DNA of 64,000 bases from Stutzerimonas kunmingensis (GTDB lineage: Bacteria > Pseudomonadota > Gammaproteobacteria > Pseudomonadales > Pseudomonadaceae). The notes beneath the pieces were generated by a model. It ran no database searches, was not told the origin of the DNA, and saw nothing but the letters and a program-made list of their open reading frames with translations. Within the stretch, counting starts at the first letter, position 1, and every line of letters starts with the position of its first letter. The stretch covers positions 124,001 through 188,000 of the forward strand of contig NZ_FORS01000002.1 of assembly GCF_900114065.1 (NCBI RefSeq). The letters run 5' to 3'. This document shows, piece by piece, positions 12,979 through 22,900 of the stretch. The translations under genes were made by a program, and so were the position numbers.

Positions 12979-15506
12979 CAGGCACCTCCCCAGGTCGCCG
13001 GGAACAACACGATCGCCGCATAGCTGACCCACAGCACACCCAGGTTGTAGTACCAGAGCTGCTCGACCACGATGGGCTCGTATGGCGCCTTGTCGCCCAC
13101 GTAACCGAGGGCTACCCGCCACGCCTGCAGTCCGGTCAGTACGGCTGCCAGCGTGCAGTGAATCAGGTTGTACGCCAGCATCACGAAGATCACTGCATCG
13201 TGGGCGGTTTCGGTCGGCGCCAGGCCGGCCGACAGCATCAGCCAGAGCAGCAGCGCCGATTGAATGAAGGCGACGATCGCCAACACGGCAAGTTGCCCCA
13301 TCAGCCCGCAATGCATACCGGCGCGCAGACGCTTGATCAGCTGGTGCAGCCAGAGCGTGCCGGCACTCAGTAACACGGTGCTGGCCAGCATCAACCAACC
13401 GTTCAGGTCGCTGTCCGGCACCTGCCATTGCGGCGACACGGTCCACAGATAGAACCAGCCGAACAGCAGCGACAGGTACAGCGCGCCATTGGCCAGCAGC
13501 GTCACGCCCATGCCCCACAGGCCCGGGCCGTCAAACGTGCGTGAGTGCAGCGGTGGTTCGCCGGGTTGGGTATGGGCGTCCGGCGCGGCAGCAGGATGGG
13601 CGCCGTTTTCCCAGGACCAGCGCAGCAGCACGATCAGCGTTGCCACGGTGGCGATGATCGCGAGGATGTAGGCCTTGTTCAGCAGGCTCAGGCAGAGCAC
13701 GGCGAGGAACACCGAGGCAATGAACGGTAGCCAGCTATTGCCTGGCAGGTGGATGATCTCGCGGACCTTCCCCGTCAGCGGGTCGCTGCCCCAGGTCTCC
13801 CGCCGACCATGATCGATCACCGTCAACGCATGCTCACCGCGGGCGATACTGTCGGGCAGGTCCGGGTCTTTCCACAACGGATGGCGCTCCGTCACGTCGG
13901 GCAGGCTGACGAAGTTGTAGGCGCTGGGCGGCAGGCTGGTGGCCCATTCCAGCGTATCGGCCTTCCAGGGATTCTTCGGCGCCGGGATGCCGAAGCGGAA
14001 GTGCAGGATGATGTCCAGCAGGATGGTGGCGACGCCTGCGGCCATGATGAAGCTGCCGATCGACGACACCAGGTTGGGCATGTCCCAGCCGAGGCCGGTG
14101 TCATAGGTGTAGACGCGCCGAGGCATGCCGATCAGGCCCGTCCAGTGCATGATCATGAAGGTCACGTTGAAGCCGATGAAGAACAGCCAGAAACCCCAGC
14201 GGCCGAGCTTTTCCGAGGGCATGCGCCCGGAGAAGTGCGGCAGCCAGTAGTACAGACCGGCCATTAGCGGGAACAACATGCCGCCCACCAGTACGTAGTG
14301 CATGTGCGCGACGACGAAATGGGTGTCGTGTACCTGCCAGTCGAACGGCACCAGCGCCAGCATTACCCCGGTCAGGCCGCCGGCGACGAAGACGATCAGA
14401 AAGCCCACCAGCCAGAGCATTGGCACCCTGTACACCGGCTTGCCGAGCCAGAGTGTCGCCAGCCAGGCGAAGATCTGCACGCCGGTGGGGATTGCCACCA
14501 GCATGCTCGCCGCCGAGAAGAACGCCGTGGCCAGCTGCGGAATGCCCACCGTGAACATGTGGTGCACCCATAGTCCGAAGCTGATGAAGCCGGTGGTCAG
14601 TACGCCCAGCACGACCCAGCGGTAGCCCACCAGCGGGCGCTGGCAGAACACTGGAATCAGCGTCGAGACGATGCCGGCGCCGGGCAGGAAGATGATGTAC
14701 ACCTCCGGGTGACCGAACAGCCAGAACAGGTGCTGCCAGAGCACCGGATCGCCACCGCGGGCGACATCGAAGAATGGCATGCCGGCCGCGCGTTCCAGTT
14801 CCAGCAGGATGGAGCCGAGGATCAGCGGCGGAAAACCGACCACGATCATCATCGCCATCACCAGGATGTACCAGGCGTACAGCGGCATCTTGTGCAGCGC
14901 CATGCCGTTGGTGCGGGTGCGCAGGATCGATACCACCAGCTCGACGCCGGCGGATACCGCGGAAATTTCGACGAAGGTGATGCCCAGCAGCCAGAAATCC
15001 GAGTTCACCCCGGGGGTATGTGCCGAGCTGGACAGCGGCGTGTACATGAACCAGCCGGCCTTGGGCGCGACGTCGAGAAAGATGCTCGACAGCAGGATCA
15101 GCCCGCCGAACAGGTAGCAGTAGTAGCCCAGGGCGGAAAGGCGTGGGAAAACCAGGTCGCGGGCGCCGATCATCTTCGGGATCAGGTAGACCGCCAACCC
15201 CTCCATCATCGGCACCGCGAAGAGGAACATCATCACCGTGCCGTGCATGGTGAAGACCTGGTTGTAGACGTCCGGCTCCATCAGCTCGTAGCCGGGGAGG
15301 GCGAGCTGCGTGCGGATCAGCATCGCCAGCAGGCCGCCGACGAGGAAGAAGAAGGCTCCGGTGACCAGAAAGCGCAGACCGATGCTGGTGTGGTTGACGA
15401 TGGTCAGCGCACGCCAGCCACGGGGGTTGCCCCAGACCTCGTTGAACTGGTCCTGCAACTGGTCGAGATCGGTGGCGGGCGCGCCATTCTTCGGGGTCGG
15501 TGTCAT
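12978..15506 (-). CDS. ctaD: Fused cytochrome c oxidase subunits I and III (caa3 type)
   Basis: An 842-residue fusion of oxidase subunit I (about 1-590) and a subunit III-like domain (about 640-842). Subunit I marks are the low-spin haem His in TMHGTVMMF (His88), GHPEVY with the CuB His and cross-linked Tyr, the CuB pair in VHHMFTVG, and HDTHFVVAHMHY with ligands of both haems. It is an A-family-like core that reduces O2 and pumps protons. The subunit III part begins about LHSRTFDGPGLWG and keeps five or so helices, with EQLWYYNLGVLW. Its start overlaps the ctaC stop by 4 bp (ATGA type). Fused I-III proteins are known in caa3 oxidases. No ctaA, ctaB or cox11 gene lies next to it. Confidence 0.94.
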   Translation of the reverse strand: MTPTPKNGAPATDLDQLQDQFNEVWGNPRGWRALTIVNHTSIGLRFLVTGAFFFLVGGLLAMLIRTQLALPGYELMEPDVYNQVFTMHGTVMMFLFAVPMMEGLAVYLIPKMIGARDLVFPRLSALGYYCYLFGGLILLSSIFLDVAPKAGWFMYTPLSSSAHTPGVNSDFWLLGITFVEISAVSAGVELVVSILRTRTNGMALHKMPLYAWYILVMAMMIVVGFPPLILGSILLELERAAGMPFFDVARGGDPVLWQHLFWLFGHPEVYIIFLPGAGIVSTLIPVFCQRPLVGYRWVVLGVLTTGFISFGLWVHHMFTVGIPQLATAFFSAASMLVAIPTGVQIFAWLATLWLGKPVYRVPMLWLVGFLIVFVAGGLTGVMLALVPFDWQVHDTHFVVAHMHYVLVGGMLFPLMAGLYYWLPHFSGRMPSEKLGRWGFWLFFIGFNVTFMIMHWTGLIGMPRRVYTYDTGLGWDMPNLVSSIGSFIMAAGVATILLDIILHFRFGIPAPKNPWKADTLEWATSLPPSAYNFVSLPDVTERHPLWKDPDLPDSIARGEHALTVIDHGRRETWGSDPLTGKVREIIHLPGNSWLPFIASVFLAVLCLSLLNKAYILAIIATVATLIVLLRWSWENGAHPAAAPDAHTQPGEPPLHSRTFDGPGLWGMGVTLLANGALYLSLLFGWFYLWTVSPQWQVPDSDLNGWLMLASTVLLSAGTLWLHQLIKRLRAGMHCGLMGQLAVLAIVAFIQSALLLWLMLSAGLAPTETAHDAVIFVMLAYNLIHCTLAAVLTGLQAWRVALGYVGDKAPYEPIVVEQLWYYNLGVLWVSYAAIVLFPATWGGA

Positions 15507-16519
15507 GGAGCGAGTGTCTCCAGCCAGTCGGCAAGCTGGCCGAGGGTTTCATCGGAAATGTCGTCGTGCCGCGGCATGGCGTTGCCGTGCTTGAGGCTCT
15601 GGTGATCGCTCAGCCAGCGGCGCAGGCCGTCCGCATCGTTGGCGATCACGCCGGCGCCGAGGGTCGGACGGGTGGCGAGATCGCTCAGGTCCGGTGCGCG
15701 ATTGCCCTCGCTGACGCCCGTGACGCGGTGGCATTGCCCGCAGCGCTCAGCGAAGACGCGACCGGCATCGCCGCTGGGTGGCTGGTGCTGCAGCTCACGG
15801 CGGGCCTTGATCCAGCTGGCAAAAGCGTCAGCTTCCAGCGCCTCCACGTGCAGAATCATGTGCGCATGCTGGCTGCCGCAGAACTCCGAGCATTGCCCGC
15901 GGAAAATTCCGGTCTGCGAGGCCTGCACGCGCAGGGTGTTGGTCCGGCCGGGAACCATGTCCAGCTTGCCGCCCAGGCGTGGCACCCAGAACGAGTGGAT
16001 CACGTCGGCGCTGGTGACCTCGACGTCCACCGGGCGATCGACCGGCAGGATGAATTGGTTGGCCGTCACCACCCCGCTTTCCGGGTAGCGCACCTCCCAC
16101 CACCATTGGTGGCCGATAACCTGGATGCGCAGCGGTTGCTCGCCTTCGACTGGCAACGGCAGCATGCCGCGCCCGGTGGGAATGCCGAACGCCAGCAGGG
16201 CGATGATGGTGACGGTGGGCAGGATCAGGCCGCCGCCGATGATCCAGCGACGATTGATCCGTTTGGCTTCTTCGGCGGTGTGCGTTCGCGGGCGGCGCAG
16301 CATCGCGTAGATCCACAGCGCGCTCACTACCAGCAGCACCACCACGGAAAAGCCGAACATCGCCCACCAGACGTTCGCCACGTCGCGGGCCATCGGGCCA
16401 GCTGGTGAAAGCGCCGATTGCGGACCGTCGCAGGCCGCGAGTAAAGGAACTGCCAGCGCCAGCGTGGTCCATTTGAAAGGGTTGCCGCCTCGTCTCGACC
16501 ACAGGGCGACCCGTTTCAC
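15503..16519 (-). CDS. ctaC: Cytochrome c oxidase subunit II with haem c domain (caa3)
   Basis: Subunit II of a caa3 oxidase, which takes electrons into the CuA centre. Read from the GTG at 16519, it has 338 residues. A lipoprotein-type signal has Cys30 in PLLAAC. Two membrane helices lie near 50-72 and 92-112. The CuA ligands are His175, Cys210, Cys214, His218 and Met221 in CSEFCGSQHAHM. A fused C-terminal cytochrome c has CGQCH at 260-264 and a likely axial Met315. The start is uncertain because no ATG is available, the ribosome site is weak, and only 21 bp separate it from the divergent gene at 16541. It is the first gene of the oxidase operon. Confidence 0.92.
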   Translation of the reverse strand: MKRVALWSRRGGNPFKWTTLALAVPLLAACDGPQSALSPAGPMARDVANVWWAMFGFSVVVLLVVSALWIYAMLRRPRTHTAEEAKRINRRWIIGGGLILPTVTIIALLAFGIPTGRGMLPLPVEGEQPLRIQVIGHQWWWEVRYPESGVVTANQFILPVDRPVDVEVTSADVIHSFWVPRLGGKLDMVPGRTNTLRVQASQTGIFRGQCSEFCGSQHAHMILHVEALEADAFASWIKARRELQHQPPSGDAGRVFAERCGQCHRVTGVSEGNRAPDLSDLATRPTLGAGVIANDADGLRRWLSDHQSLKHGNAMPRHDDISDETLGQLADWLETLAP

Positions 16520-16540
16520 TTCAGTGCCTGGGAGGGCCGG

Positions 16541-17017
16541 ATGGCCACAGAACGCGAGTCGATCAACAGTAACGCCGCCATTGCCGGCCATCCGCTGCAC
16601 CCGATGATGATTCACTTCCCCGTCGCGGCGTTGATCGGCCTGGTGCCGGCGGATCTCGCCTTCCTGTGGACGCTTGACGAATTCTGGTGGCGCGCTGGCC
16701 TCTGGCTTTCCGGTGTGGGTGCGATCGGCGGCTGGATCGCCAGCGTCGCCGGCGTGATTGATCTGGTCACCGTGCAGCAGATTCGCCGCAAGGTGACCGC
16801 GTGGTGCCATGCGATCCTGGCGGTGATGATGCTTTCCCTGGCCTCGCTGAACTGGCTGTTGCGCTACCAGGGCATGGATCGCGGTGACGGCGATGCCATG
16901 TGGGGTCTCTACCTGTCGCTGCTGACCGCCGTGCTGATCTCGCTGGCGGCCTTTCTCGGCGGGCGCCTGGTCTACGAGCACGCGGTTGGTGTGGACATTG
17001 AAGGTGATGGGCCGTAA
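16541..17017 (+). CDS. DUF2231 membrane protein
   Basis: A 158-residue inner-membrane protein with four predicted helices and the family start pattern GHPLHPMMIHFPVA, whose paired histidines are conserved in DUF2231. Biochemical function is unknown. Members often sit beside haem, copper or oxidase genes, as here. A strong GGGAGGG site precedes the ATG. It is divergent from ctaC with a very short gap, so the two promoters must overlap or lie inside each other's coding region. Confidence 0.88.
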   Translation: MATERESINSNAAIAGHPLHPMMIHFPVAALIGLVPADLAFLWTLDEFWWRAGLWLSGVGAIGGWIASVAGVIDLVTVQQIRRKVTAWCHAILAVMMLSLASLNWLLRYQGMDRGDGDAMWGLYLSLLTAVLISLAAFLGGRLVYEHAVGVDIEGDGP

Positions 17018-17138
17018 GCGCGAGTCGCGACGGATCGAGTCGTCTCCTGGCGACCTGCCGGGCTGCGCCGCGCAATGGCGCTGAGGGTATACGAATCGGG
17101 CCGGAGAGTCGGTCATGCGAGGCGGTCGTTCCTTGAGG

Positions 17139-17552
17139 TCAGAAGGGCTTGGCCAGCACCAGCCACAGAGTCAGGGCGATCAGCACGGGCACCATCACGC
17201 CCAAGGTGATGCACTGGTATGTGACGCCACGCTCCGGCTCGCGTTCGATGCGCAGGACGAGAACGCCGCACAGCGCATGACAAAGCGCCATCGCCGTCAC
17301 TACCGTGAGCTTCATGATCAACCAGCCGGCCAGCGTGCCGTCGCGCAGGAACAGAGCCGTGCCGGAGCCGATCGCCAGCAGCGCAGCCGGGGTGCTGATG
17401 AGGGTAAAGGCCATGCGGGTGAGGTGTGCATGGTCACGGTAGAAGAGCTGATCGCTACGCTTGGTGCCCGCCGCGATCAGCGCCGGGAGATAGAGCAGCG
17501 AGCCGCACCAGCAGAGCAGGGCGGCGAAGTGCAGCAGTTTGAGCAAGGGCAT
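17139..17552 (-). CDS. CopD/HemJ-like small membrane protein
   Basis: A 137-residue protein with four predicted helices. LLKLLHFAALLCWCGSLLYLP at the N-terminus and a Lys-containing helix (GWLIMKLTVVTAMALCHALCG) resemble the CopD/HemJ superfamily, which covers copper-resistance membrane proteins and the protoporphyrinogen oxidase HemJ. I cannot decide between these. The ATG at 17552 is preferred over one at 17564 because GGAG stands at the right distance before it. It is convergent with the DUF2231 gene. Proximity to caa3 genes suggests a role in haem or copper supply, by inference. Confidence 0.75.
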   Translation of the reverse strand: MPLLKLLHFAALLCWCGSLLYLPALIAAGTKRSDQLFYRDHAHLTRMAFTLISTPAALLAIGSGTALFLRDGTLAGWLIMKLTVVTAMALCHALCGVLVLRIEREPERGVTYQCITLGVMVPVLIALTLWLVLAKPF

Positions 17553-17673
17553 GCCGGTCTCCATCCTGCCTGACGCGAGTCTGAGGATGTGACAGCCCTG
17601 CTTCAGGGCAGTTCGTCGTGCCGTTGGTGCGGCATCGGGGTGGAGACCCAGCCCGCGCGACGGTTGGCTCGTG

Positions 17674-18525
17674 TCAGTCGCGCGCCTCGCCGTCGCGCCG
17701 CTCGAACAGTTGGCTGCCGCAGCGGCTGCAGAAGGCCGCATTGGGCTCGTGGGTGAGCTTGTCGCAGGTCGGGCAGCTGTGGCGCAGGCTGTCCTGGCGC
17801 ATGGCGTTGGCCAGTTCGGCGGTGAAGATGCCGGTCGGCACGGCGATGATCGAATAACCAGTGATCATCACCATCGTCGCCAGCGCCTTGCCCAACGGCG
17901 TATGCGGAACGATATCGCCGAAGCCGACCGTGGTCAGCGTGACCACCGCCCAGTAGATGCTTATCGGAATGCTGGTGAAGCCATTGCTTGGCCCTTCGAT
18001 CACATACATCAGCGTGCCGTAAACGATGATCAGGGTGGTTACGCTGACGAGGAAGACGATGATCTTTTGCCGGCTGCCCTGCAGCGCCACCAGCAGGAAA
18101 TTCGCCTGGCTTAGGTAGGGCGTGAGCTTGAGTACACGGAAAATCCGCAGCATGCGGACGATGCGTACCACCAGCAGGTACTGCGCATCGGGTAGCAGCA
18201 GGGCGATGAAGGCCGGCAGCACCGAGAGCAGGTCCACCGCGCCGTAGAAGCTGAAGATGTATTTGCGTGGCTCGGGGTGGGTGTAGATGCGCACCAGGTA
18301 CTCCAGGGCGAATATCGTGGTGAATCCCCATTCCAGAGTGGTCAGCAGCTCGCCGTGGCGCTCATTGAAGGAGGCGATGCTGTCGAACATCACCACGACC
18401 AGACTGGCGAGGATAATCACCAGCAGCCAGGTATCGAAGCGTTTTCCCGCTGGGGTATTGGTGAAAAAGATGATGACGTATAGCCGTTCGCGCCAGCTCA
18501 TCGCTTTCAAGGAGTCGTTATCCAT
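17674..18525 (-). CDS. Voltage-gated potassium channel with C-terminal zinc ribbon
   Basis: A 283-residue six-helix ion channel. The S4 voltage sensor is visible as RIVRMLRIFRVLKL, followed by a pore loop with the K+ selectivity filter TLTTVGFGD and the S6 helix. The short cytoplasmic tail ends in a probable zinc ribbon (CPTC, about 20 residues, CSRCG). The start ATG at 18525 (MDNDSLKAM) has a GAGAG site; an in-frame ATG at 18573 would add 16 unlikely residues. It probably conducts K+ and regulates membrane potential. No partner gene is evident nearby. Confidence 0.9.
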   Translation of the reverse strand: MDNDSLKAMSWRERLYVIIFFTNTPAGKRFDTWLLVIILASLVVVMFDSIASFNERHGELLTTLEWGFTTIFALEYLVRIYTHPEPRKYIFSFYGAVDLLSVLPAFIALLLPDAQYLLVVRIVRMLRIFRVLKLTPYLSQANFLLVALQGSRQKIIVFLVSVTTLIIVYGTLMYVIEGPSNGFTSIPISIYWAVVTLTTVGFGDIVPHTPLGKALATMVMITGYSIIAVPTGIFTAELANAMRQDSLRHSCPTCDKLTHEPNAAFCSRCGSQLFERRDGEARD

Positions 18526-18714
18526 TCGCCGTGGTCTCTCGCATGGTTGCAGGTCGAGCGGGTTGCCTGCCAAAGCGGCTCATTAAAGCATTGCGACCGT
18601 GATGCTGCATGCCCGGCGGTGGCGCGGACCGCTCGCCGTTGGTAACGTCACTTTGCCTGATTCGCGCTTAGCGCATAGTCTGAATACAGGCGCAACCAGC
18701 AGTTGGAGAGTTCC

Positions 18715-19710
18715 ATGCCCGATTCCCAGTTGGTCGACCCGTTCGGCCGGCGCATCACCTACCTGAGGTTATCGGTAACCGATCGCTGCGATTTTCGCTG
18801 CACCTACTGCATGAGCGAAGACATGGTCTTCGCTCCCCGCGCGCAGATACTTACCCTCGAAGAGCTCTATGCCGTGGCCGATGCCTTCATCAGTCTCGGT
18901 GTCAAACGCATTCGCGTGACCGGCGGCGAGCCGTTGGTGCGCAAGGGTGTGACCGGCCTGCTGGCGCAACTGGGCGCGCGCAGCGAGCTCGAAGACCTGG
19001 CCATCACCACCAACGGTTCACAGCTGCCAAGTCTGGCGCCGTCGCTGCGTGATGCCGGCGTGAAGCGCCTGAACATCAGCCTCGACTCGCTCAAGCGCGA
19101 CCGCTTCGCCGAACTGACTCGCCGTGACCGCCTCGATCAGGTACTGGCAGGCATCGAGGCGGCACGCGCTGCTGGCTTCAAGCGGATCAAGCTCAACAGC
19201 GTGGTGCAGAAGGGGCGCAACGACGACGAGATTCTCGATCTGGTGGAGTTCGCCATTGAGCGCGGCCTGGATATCAGCTTCATCGAGGAGATGCCGCTGG
19301 GTAGCGTGTCCAGTCATCAACGCCAGATCACCTTCTGTTCCAGCGACGAAGTGCGTGAGCGAATCGAGGCGCGGCATACCCTGGTACGCAGCAGTCATGC
19401 CACCGGCGGCCCGTCGCGTTACTGGCAGGTAGCGGGCAGCGAAACACAGGTCGGCTTCATTTCGCCCCACAGCAACAACTTCTGCGGCAGTTGCAACCGC
19501 GTCCGCGTGACTGCCGAAGGCAAGCTGGTGCTATGCCTCGGCCACGAGGGTGCGCTGGATCTGAAAAGCCTGATGCGCCGGCATCCGGGCGATGGCGAAC
19601 GCCTGCGCAATGCGCTGGTGGACGCACTGCAACTCAAGCCGGAGAAACATCACTTCCGCACTGATGAGCAGGTTCAGGTGGTGCGCTTCATGAGCATGAC
19701 GGGCGGCTGA
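18715..19710 (+). CDS. moaA: GTP 3',8-cyclase, molybdenum cofactor biosynthesis
   Basis: Radical-SAM enzyme of 331 residues that starts molybdopterin synthesis by converting GTP to the 3',8-cyclo derivative. The N-terminal radical-SAM cluster uses Cys25, Cys29 and Cys32 (CDFRCTYC). The second, substrate-binding cluster uses the C-terminal CGSC and a later Cys in LVLCLGHEG (near 257, 260 and 274). The essential C-terminal Gly-Gly is present (MSMTGG). I chose the ATG at 18715 because GGAG lies 6 bp before it. It stands alone here, without other moa genes, and Pseudomonas often carries more than one moaA. Confidence 0.95.
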   Translation: MPDSQLVDPFGRRITYLRLSVTDRCDFRCTYCMSEDMVFAPRAQILTLEELYAVADAFISLGVKRIRVTGGEPLVRKGVTGLLAQLGARSELEDLAITTNGSQLPSLAPSLRDAGVKRLNISLDSLKRDRFAELTRRDRLDQVLAGIEAARAAGFKRIKLNSVVQKGRNDDEILDLVEFAIERGLDISFIEEMPLGSVSSHQRQITFCSSDEVRERIEARHTLVRSSHATGGPSRYWQVAGSETQVGFISPHSNNFCGSCNRVRVTAEGKLVLCLGHEGALDLKSLMRRHPGDGERLRNALVDALQLKPEKHHFRTDEQVQVVRFMSMTGG

Positions 19711-19915
19711 CGAATCGTCTTTCCAGCCCGAGCGCCGCTTGCAGTTCCGATGCCTTACCTGCCACACCGTTCTGTGCGCGGCCACGCTGCGAGCGGAGCC
19801 AGGCTGCGTGATAAACTCCCTGGCTTCTTGCCAGTACCCATTCGATGCCAGGATTTCCGATGTTCACGGCGACCCCGCTTGTTCGTTCCCACGCTGACTG
19901 CCACGGATAGGCCGC

Positions 19916-22900
19916 ATGCGACTGAAAAGCATCAAACTCGCCGGCTTCAAATCCTTCGTCGATCCCACCACGGTCAGCTTTCCGAGCAACATGGCGGCGG
20001 TGGTCGGGCCGAACGGCTGCGGCAAATCCAACATCATCGACGCCGTGCGCTGGGTAATGGGCGAAAGCTCGGCTAAGAACCTGCGTGGCGAGTCGATGAC
20101 GGACGTCATCTTCAATGGCTCGAACACGCGCAAGCCGGTAACCCAGGCGAGCATCGAGCTAATCTTCGATAACTCCGACGGCACGCTGACCGGTGAGTAC
20201 GCAGCCTTCGCCGAAATTTCCATCCGCCGCCGCGTCACCCGCGACTCGCAGAACACCTACTTTCTCAACGGCGTGAAGTGCCGGCGCCGCGATATCACCG
20301 ATATCTTCCTCGGCACCGGGCTGGGGCCGCGCAGTTACTCGATCATCGAGCAGGGCATGATCTCCAAACTGATCGAGGCCAAGCCCGAGGACCTTCGCAA
20401 CTTCATCGAGGAAGCGGCCGGCATCTCCAAGTACAAGGAGCGCCGGCGCGAAACCGAGAACCGTATTCGTCGGACGCACGAGAACCTGGCTCGCCTGACC
20501 GACCTGCGCGAAGAGCTGGAACGCCAGCTCGAACGTCTGCACCGTCAGGCGCAGTCGGCGGAGAAGTATCAGGAATACAAGGCCGAAGAGCGTCAGCTCA
20601 AGGCGCAGCTGTCGGCACTGCGCTGGCAGGCCTTGAACGAGCAGGTCGGCCAGCGCGAGCAGGTCATCGGCGATCAGGAAGTCGCCTTCGAAGCGCTGGT
20701 CGCCGAGCAGCGCAACGCCGATGCGAGCATCGAACGCCTGCGTGACGGCCACCACGAGCTGTCCGAGCGCTTCAACCAGGTGCAGGGTCGCTTCTATTCG
20801 GTTGGCGGCGATATCGCCCGGGTCGAGCAAAGCATCCAGCACGGCCAGCAGCGCCTGCGTCAGTTGCAGGACGATCTGCGCGAGGCGGAGCAGGCGCGTC
20901 TGGAGACCGAATCACACCTCGGTCACGACCGCACGCTGCTGGCCACGCTCGGCGAGGAATTGGCGATGCTCGAGCCTGAGCAGGAACTCTCCGGCGCCGC
21001 CGCGGAGGAATCTGCCGTCCAGCTGGAAGAGGCGGAGTCGGCCATGCAGAGCTGGCAGGAACAATGGGAACGCTTCAATCAGCTCAGCGCTGAGCCACGC
21101 CGCGTGGCTGAGGTCCAGCAGTCGCGCATCCAGCAGCTGGAGCAGAGTCTGGAACGGTTGGCCGAACGTCAACGTCGGCTGGATGACGAACGTGCGCTGC
21201 TGGTTACCGATCCTGAAGATGTGGCGATTCTCGAGCTGGGCGAGCAGCTTGCCGCCAGTGAGCTCGATCTCGAAGCGCTCGCCGCGGCTGGCGATGCGCT
21301 CAATGAACGCCTGGAGCAATTGCGTGAAGCGTTGCAGCAGGCGACCCAGACGCAGCAGCAGGCGCAGGGTGATCTGCAGCGTCTGAATGGCCGCATCGCC
21401 TCGCTGGAGGCGCTGCAGCAGGCGGCGATGGACCCCGGCAAAGGCGTCGGCGAGTGGCTGCGTGAGCAAGGGTTGGAAAAGCGCCCGCGCCTCGCCGAAG
21501 GGCTGCGTGTCGAGCCCGGTTGGGAAGTGGCGGTGGAAACCGTGTTGGGCGCCGATCTGCATGCCGTGCTGCTGGATGATTTTGCGGCGATCGAGTTCGA
21601 GGGCTTCGAACAGGGCGACCTGCGGCTGGTCAGTCCTGCAAATGGCGGTGCGCGCCGCGCTGGTAGCTTGCTCGATCTGGTCGAGTCCGCTCTGGATTTG
21701 TCGCCCTGGCTGGGCAACGTGCGTCCGGTCGATTCGCTGGAGCAGGCGCTGGCCGCGCGCTCGGGTCTCAACGACGGCGAAAGTCTGGTAAGCCGCGACG
21801 GCTACTGGGTCGGTCGGCATTTTCTGCGGGTGCGGCGCGCCAGCGAGGCCGAATCTGGTGTGCTCGCCCGCGGGCAGGAACTGGAGCGGTTACAGGCAGA
21901 GCGCGAAGAGCGTGAAACCGCCCTGGCGGCAGTTGAAGAGCGCATCGCTGAGTTGCGTAGCGATCAGGCCCGTCTCGAAGACGAGCGCGAGCAGCAGCGT
22001 CGTCGGCAGCAGGAGGAAGCTCGCAGCCATAGCGATCTCAAGGCGCAGCTATCTGCCGGGCAAGCGCGCCTCGAGCAGTTGTCGCTGCGCCGCCAGCGTC
22101 TGGATGAAGAGCTTTCCGAGCAGAACGAACAGCGCGAGATCGAGACCGAACAGCTTGGCGAGGCGCGTCTGCAACTACAGGACGCGCTGGATGCGATGGC
22201 CCATGACACCGAGCAGCGCGAGACATTGCTGGCCAGTCGCGACGGCATTCGCGAGCGGCTCGATCGCATTCGCCAAGATGCCCGTCAGCACAAGGACCAG
22301 GCGCATCAGCTGGCGTTGCGGGTCGGTTCACTCAAGGCGCAGTACGAGTCCACCCGGCAGGCGCTGGAGCGATTGGAGCAACAGTTCGAACGTGCCATCG
22401 AGCGCCGCGAGCAGCTGACGCTGAACCTGGAGGAGGGCGAGGCACCGCTGGAAGAACTGCGCATGAAGCTCGAAGAGCTGCTGGAGCGGCGCATGGGTGT
22501 CGAAGACGAACTCAAGCATGCGCGACTGGCCTTGGAAGACGCCGACCGCGAGCTGCGTGATGCCGAAAAACGCCGCACTCAGGCCGAGCAGCAAGCGCAG
22601 CTGCTACGTGGGCAGCTGGAGCAGCAAAGGCTGGATTGGCAAGGGCTGAGCGTCCGCCGCAAGGCTTTGCAGGATCAGCTGCAGGAGGACGGCTACGATC
22701 TGCATGGCGTGCTTGGCACGCTCCCTGCCGATGCAGACGAGCCGCGTTGGGAGGCGGAGCTGGAGCGCCTTGGCCAGCGCATTCAGCGCCTGGGCCCGAT
22801 CAACCTCGCGGCGATCGATGAGTACCAGCAGCAATCGGAACGCAAACGTTACCTCGATGCGCAGAACGATGATCTGGTCGAGGCGCTGGATACGCTGGAA

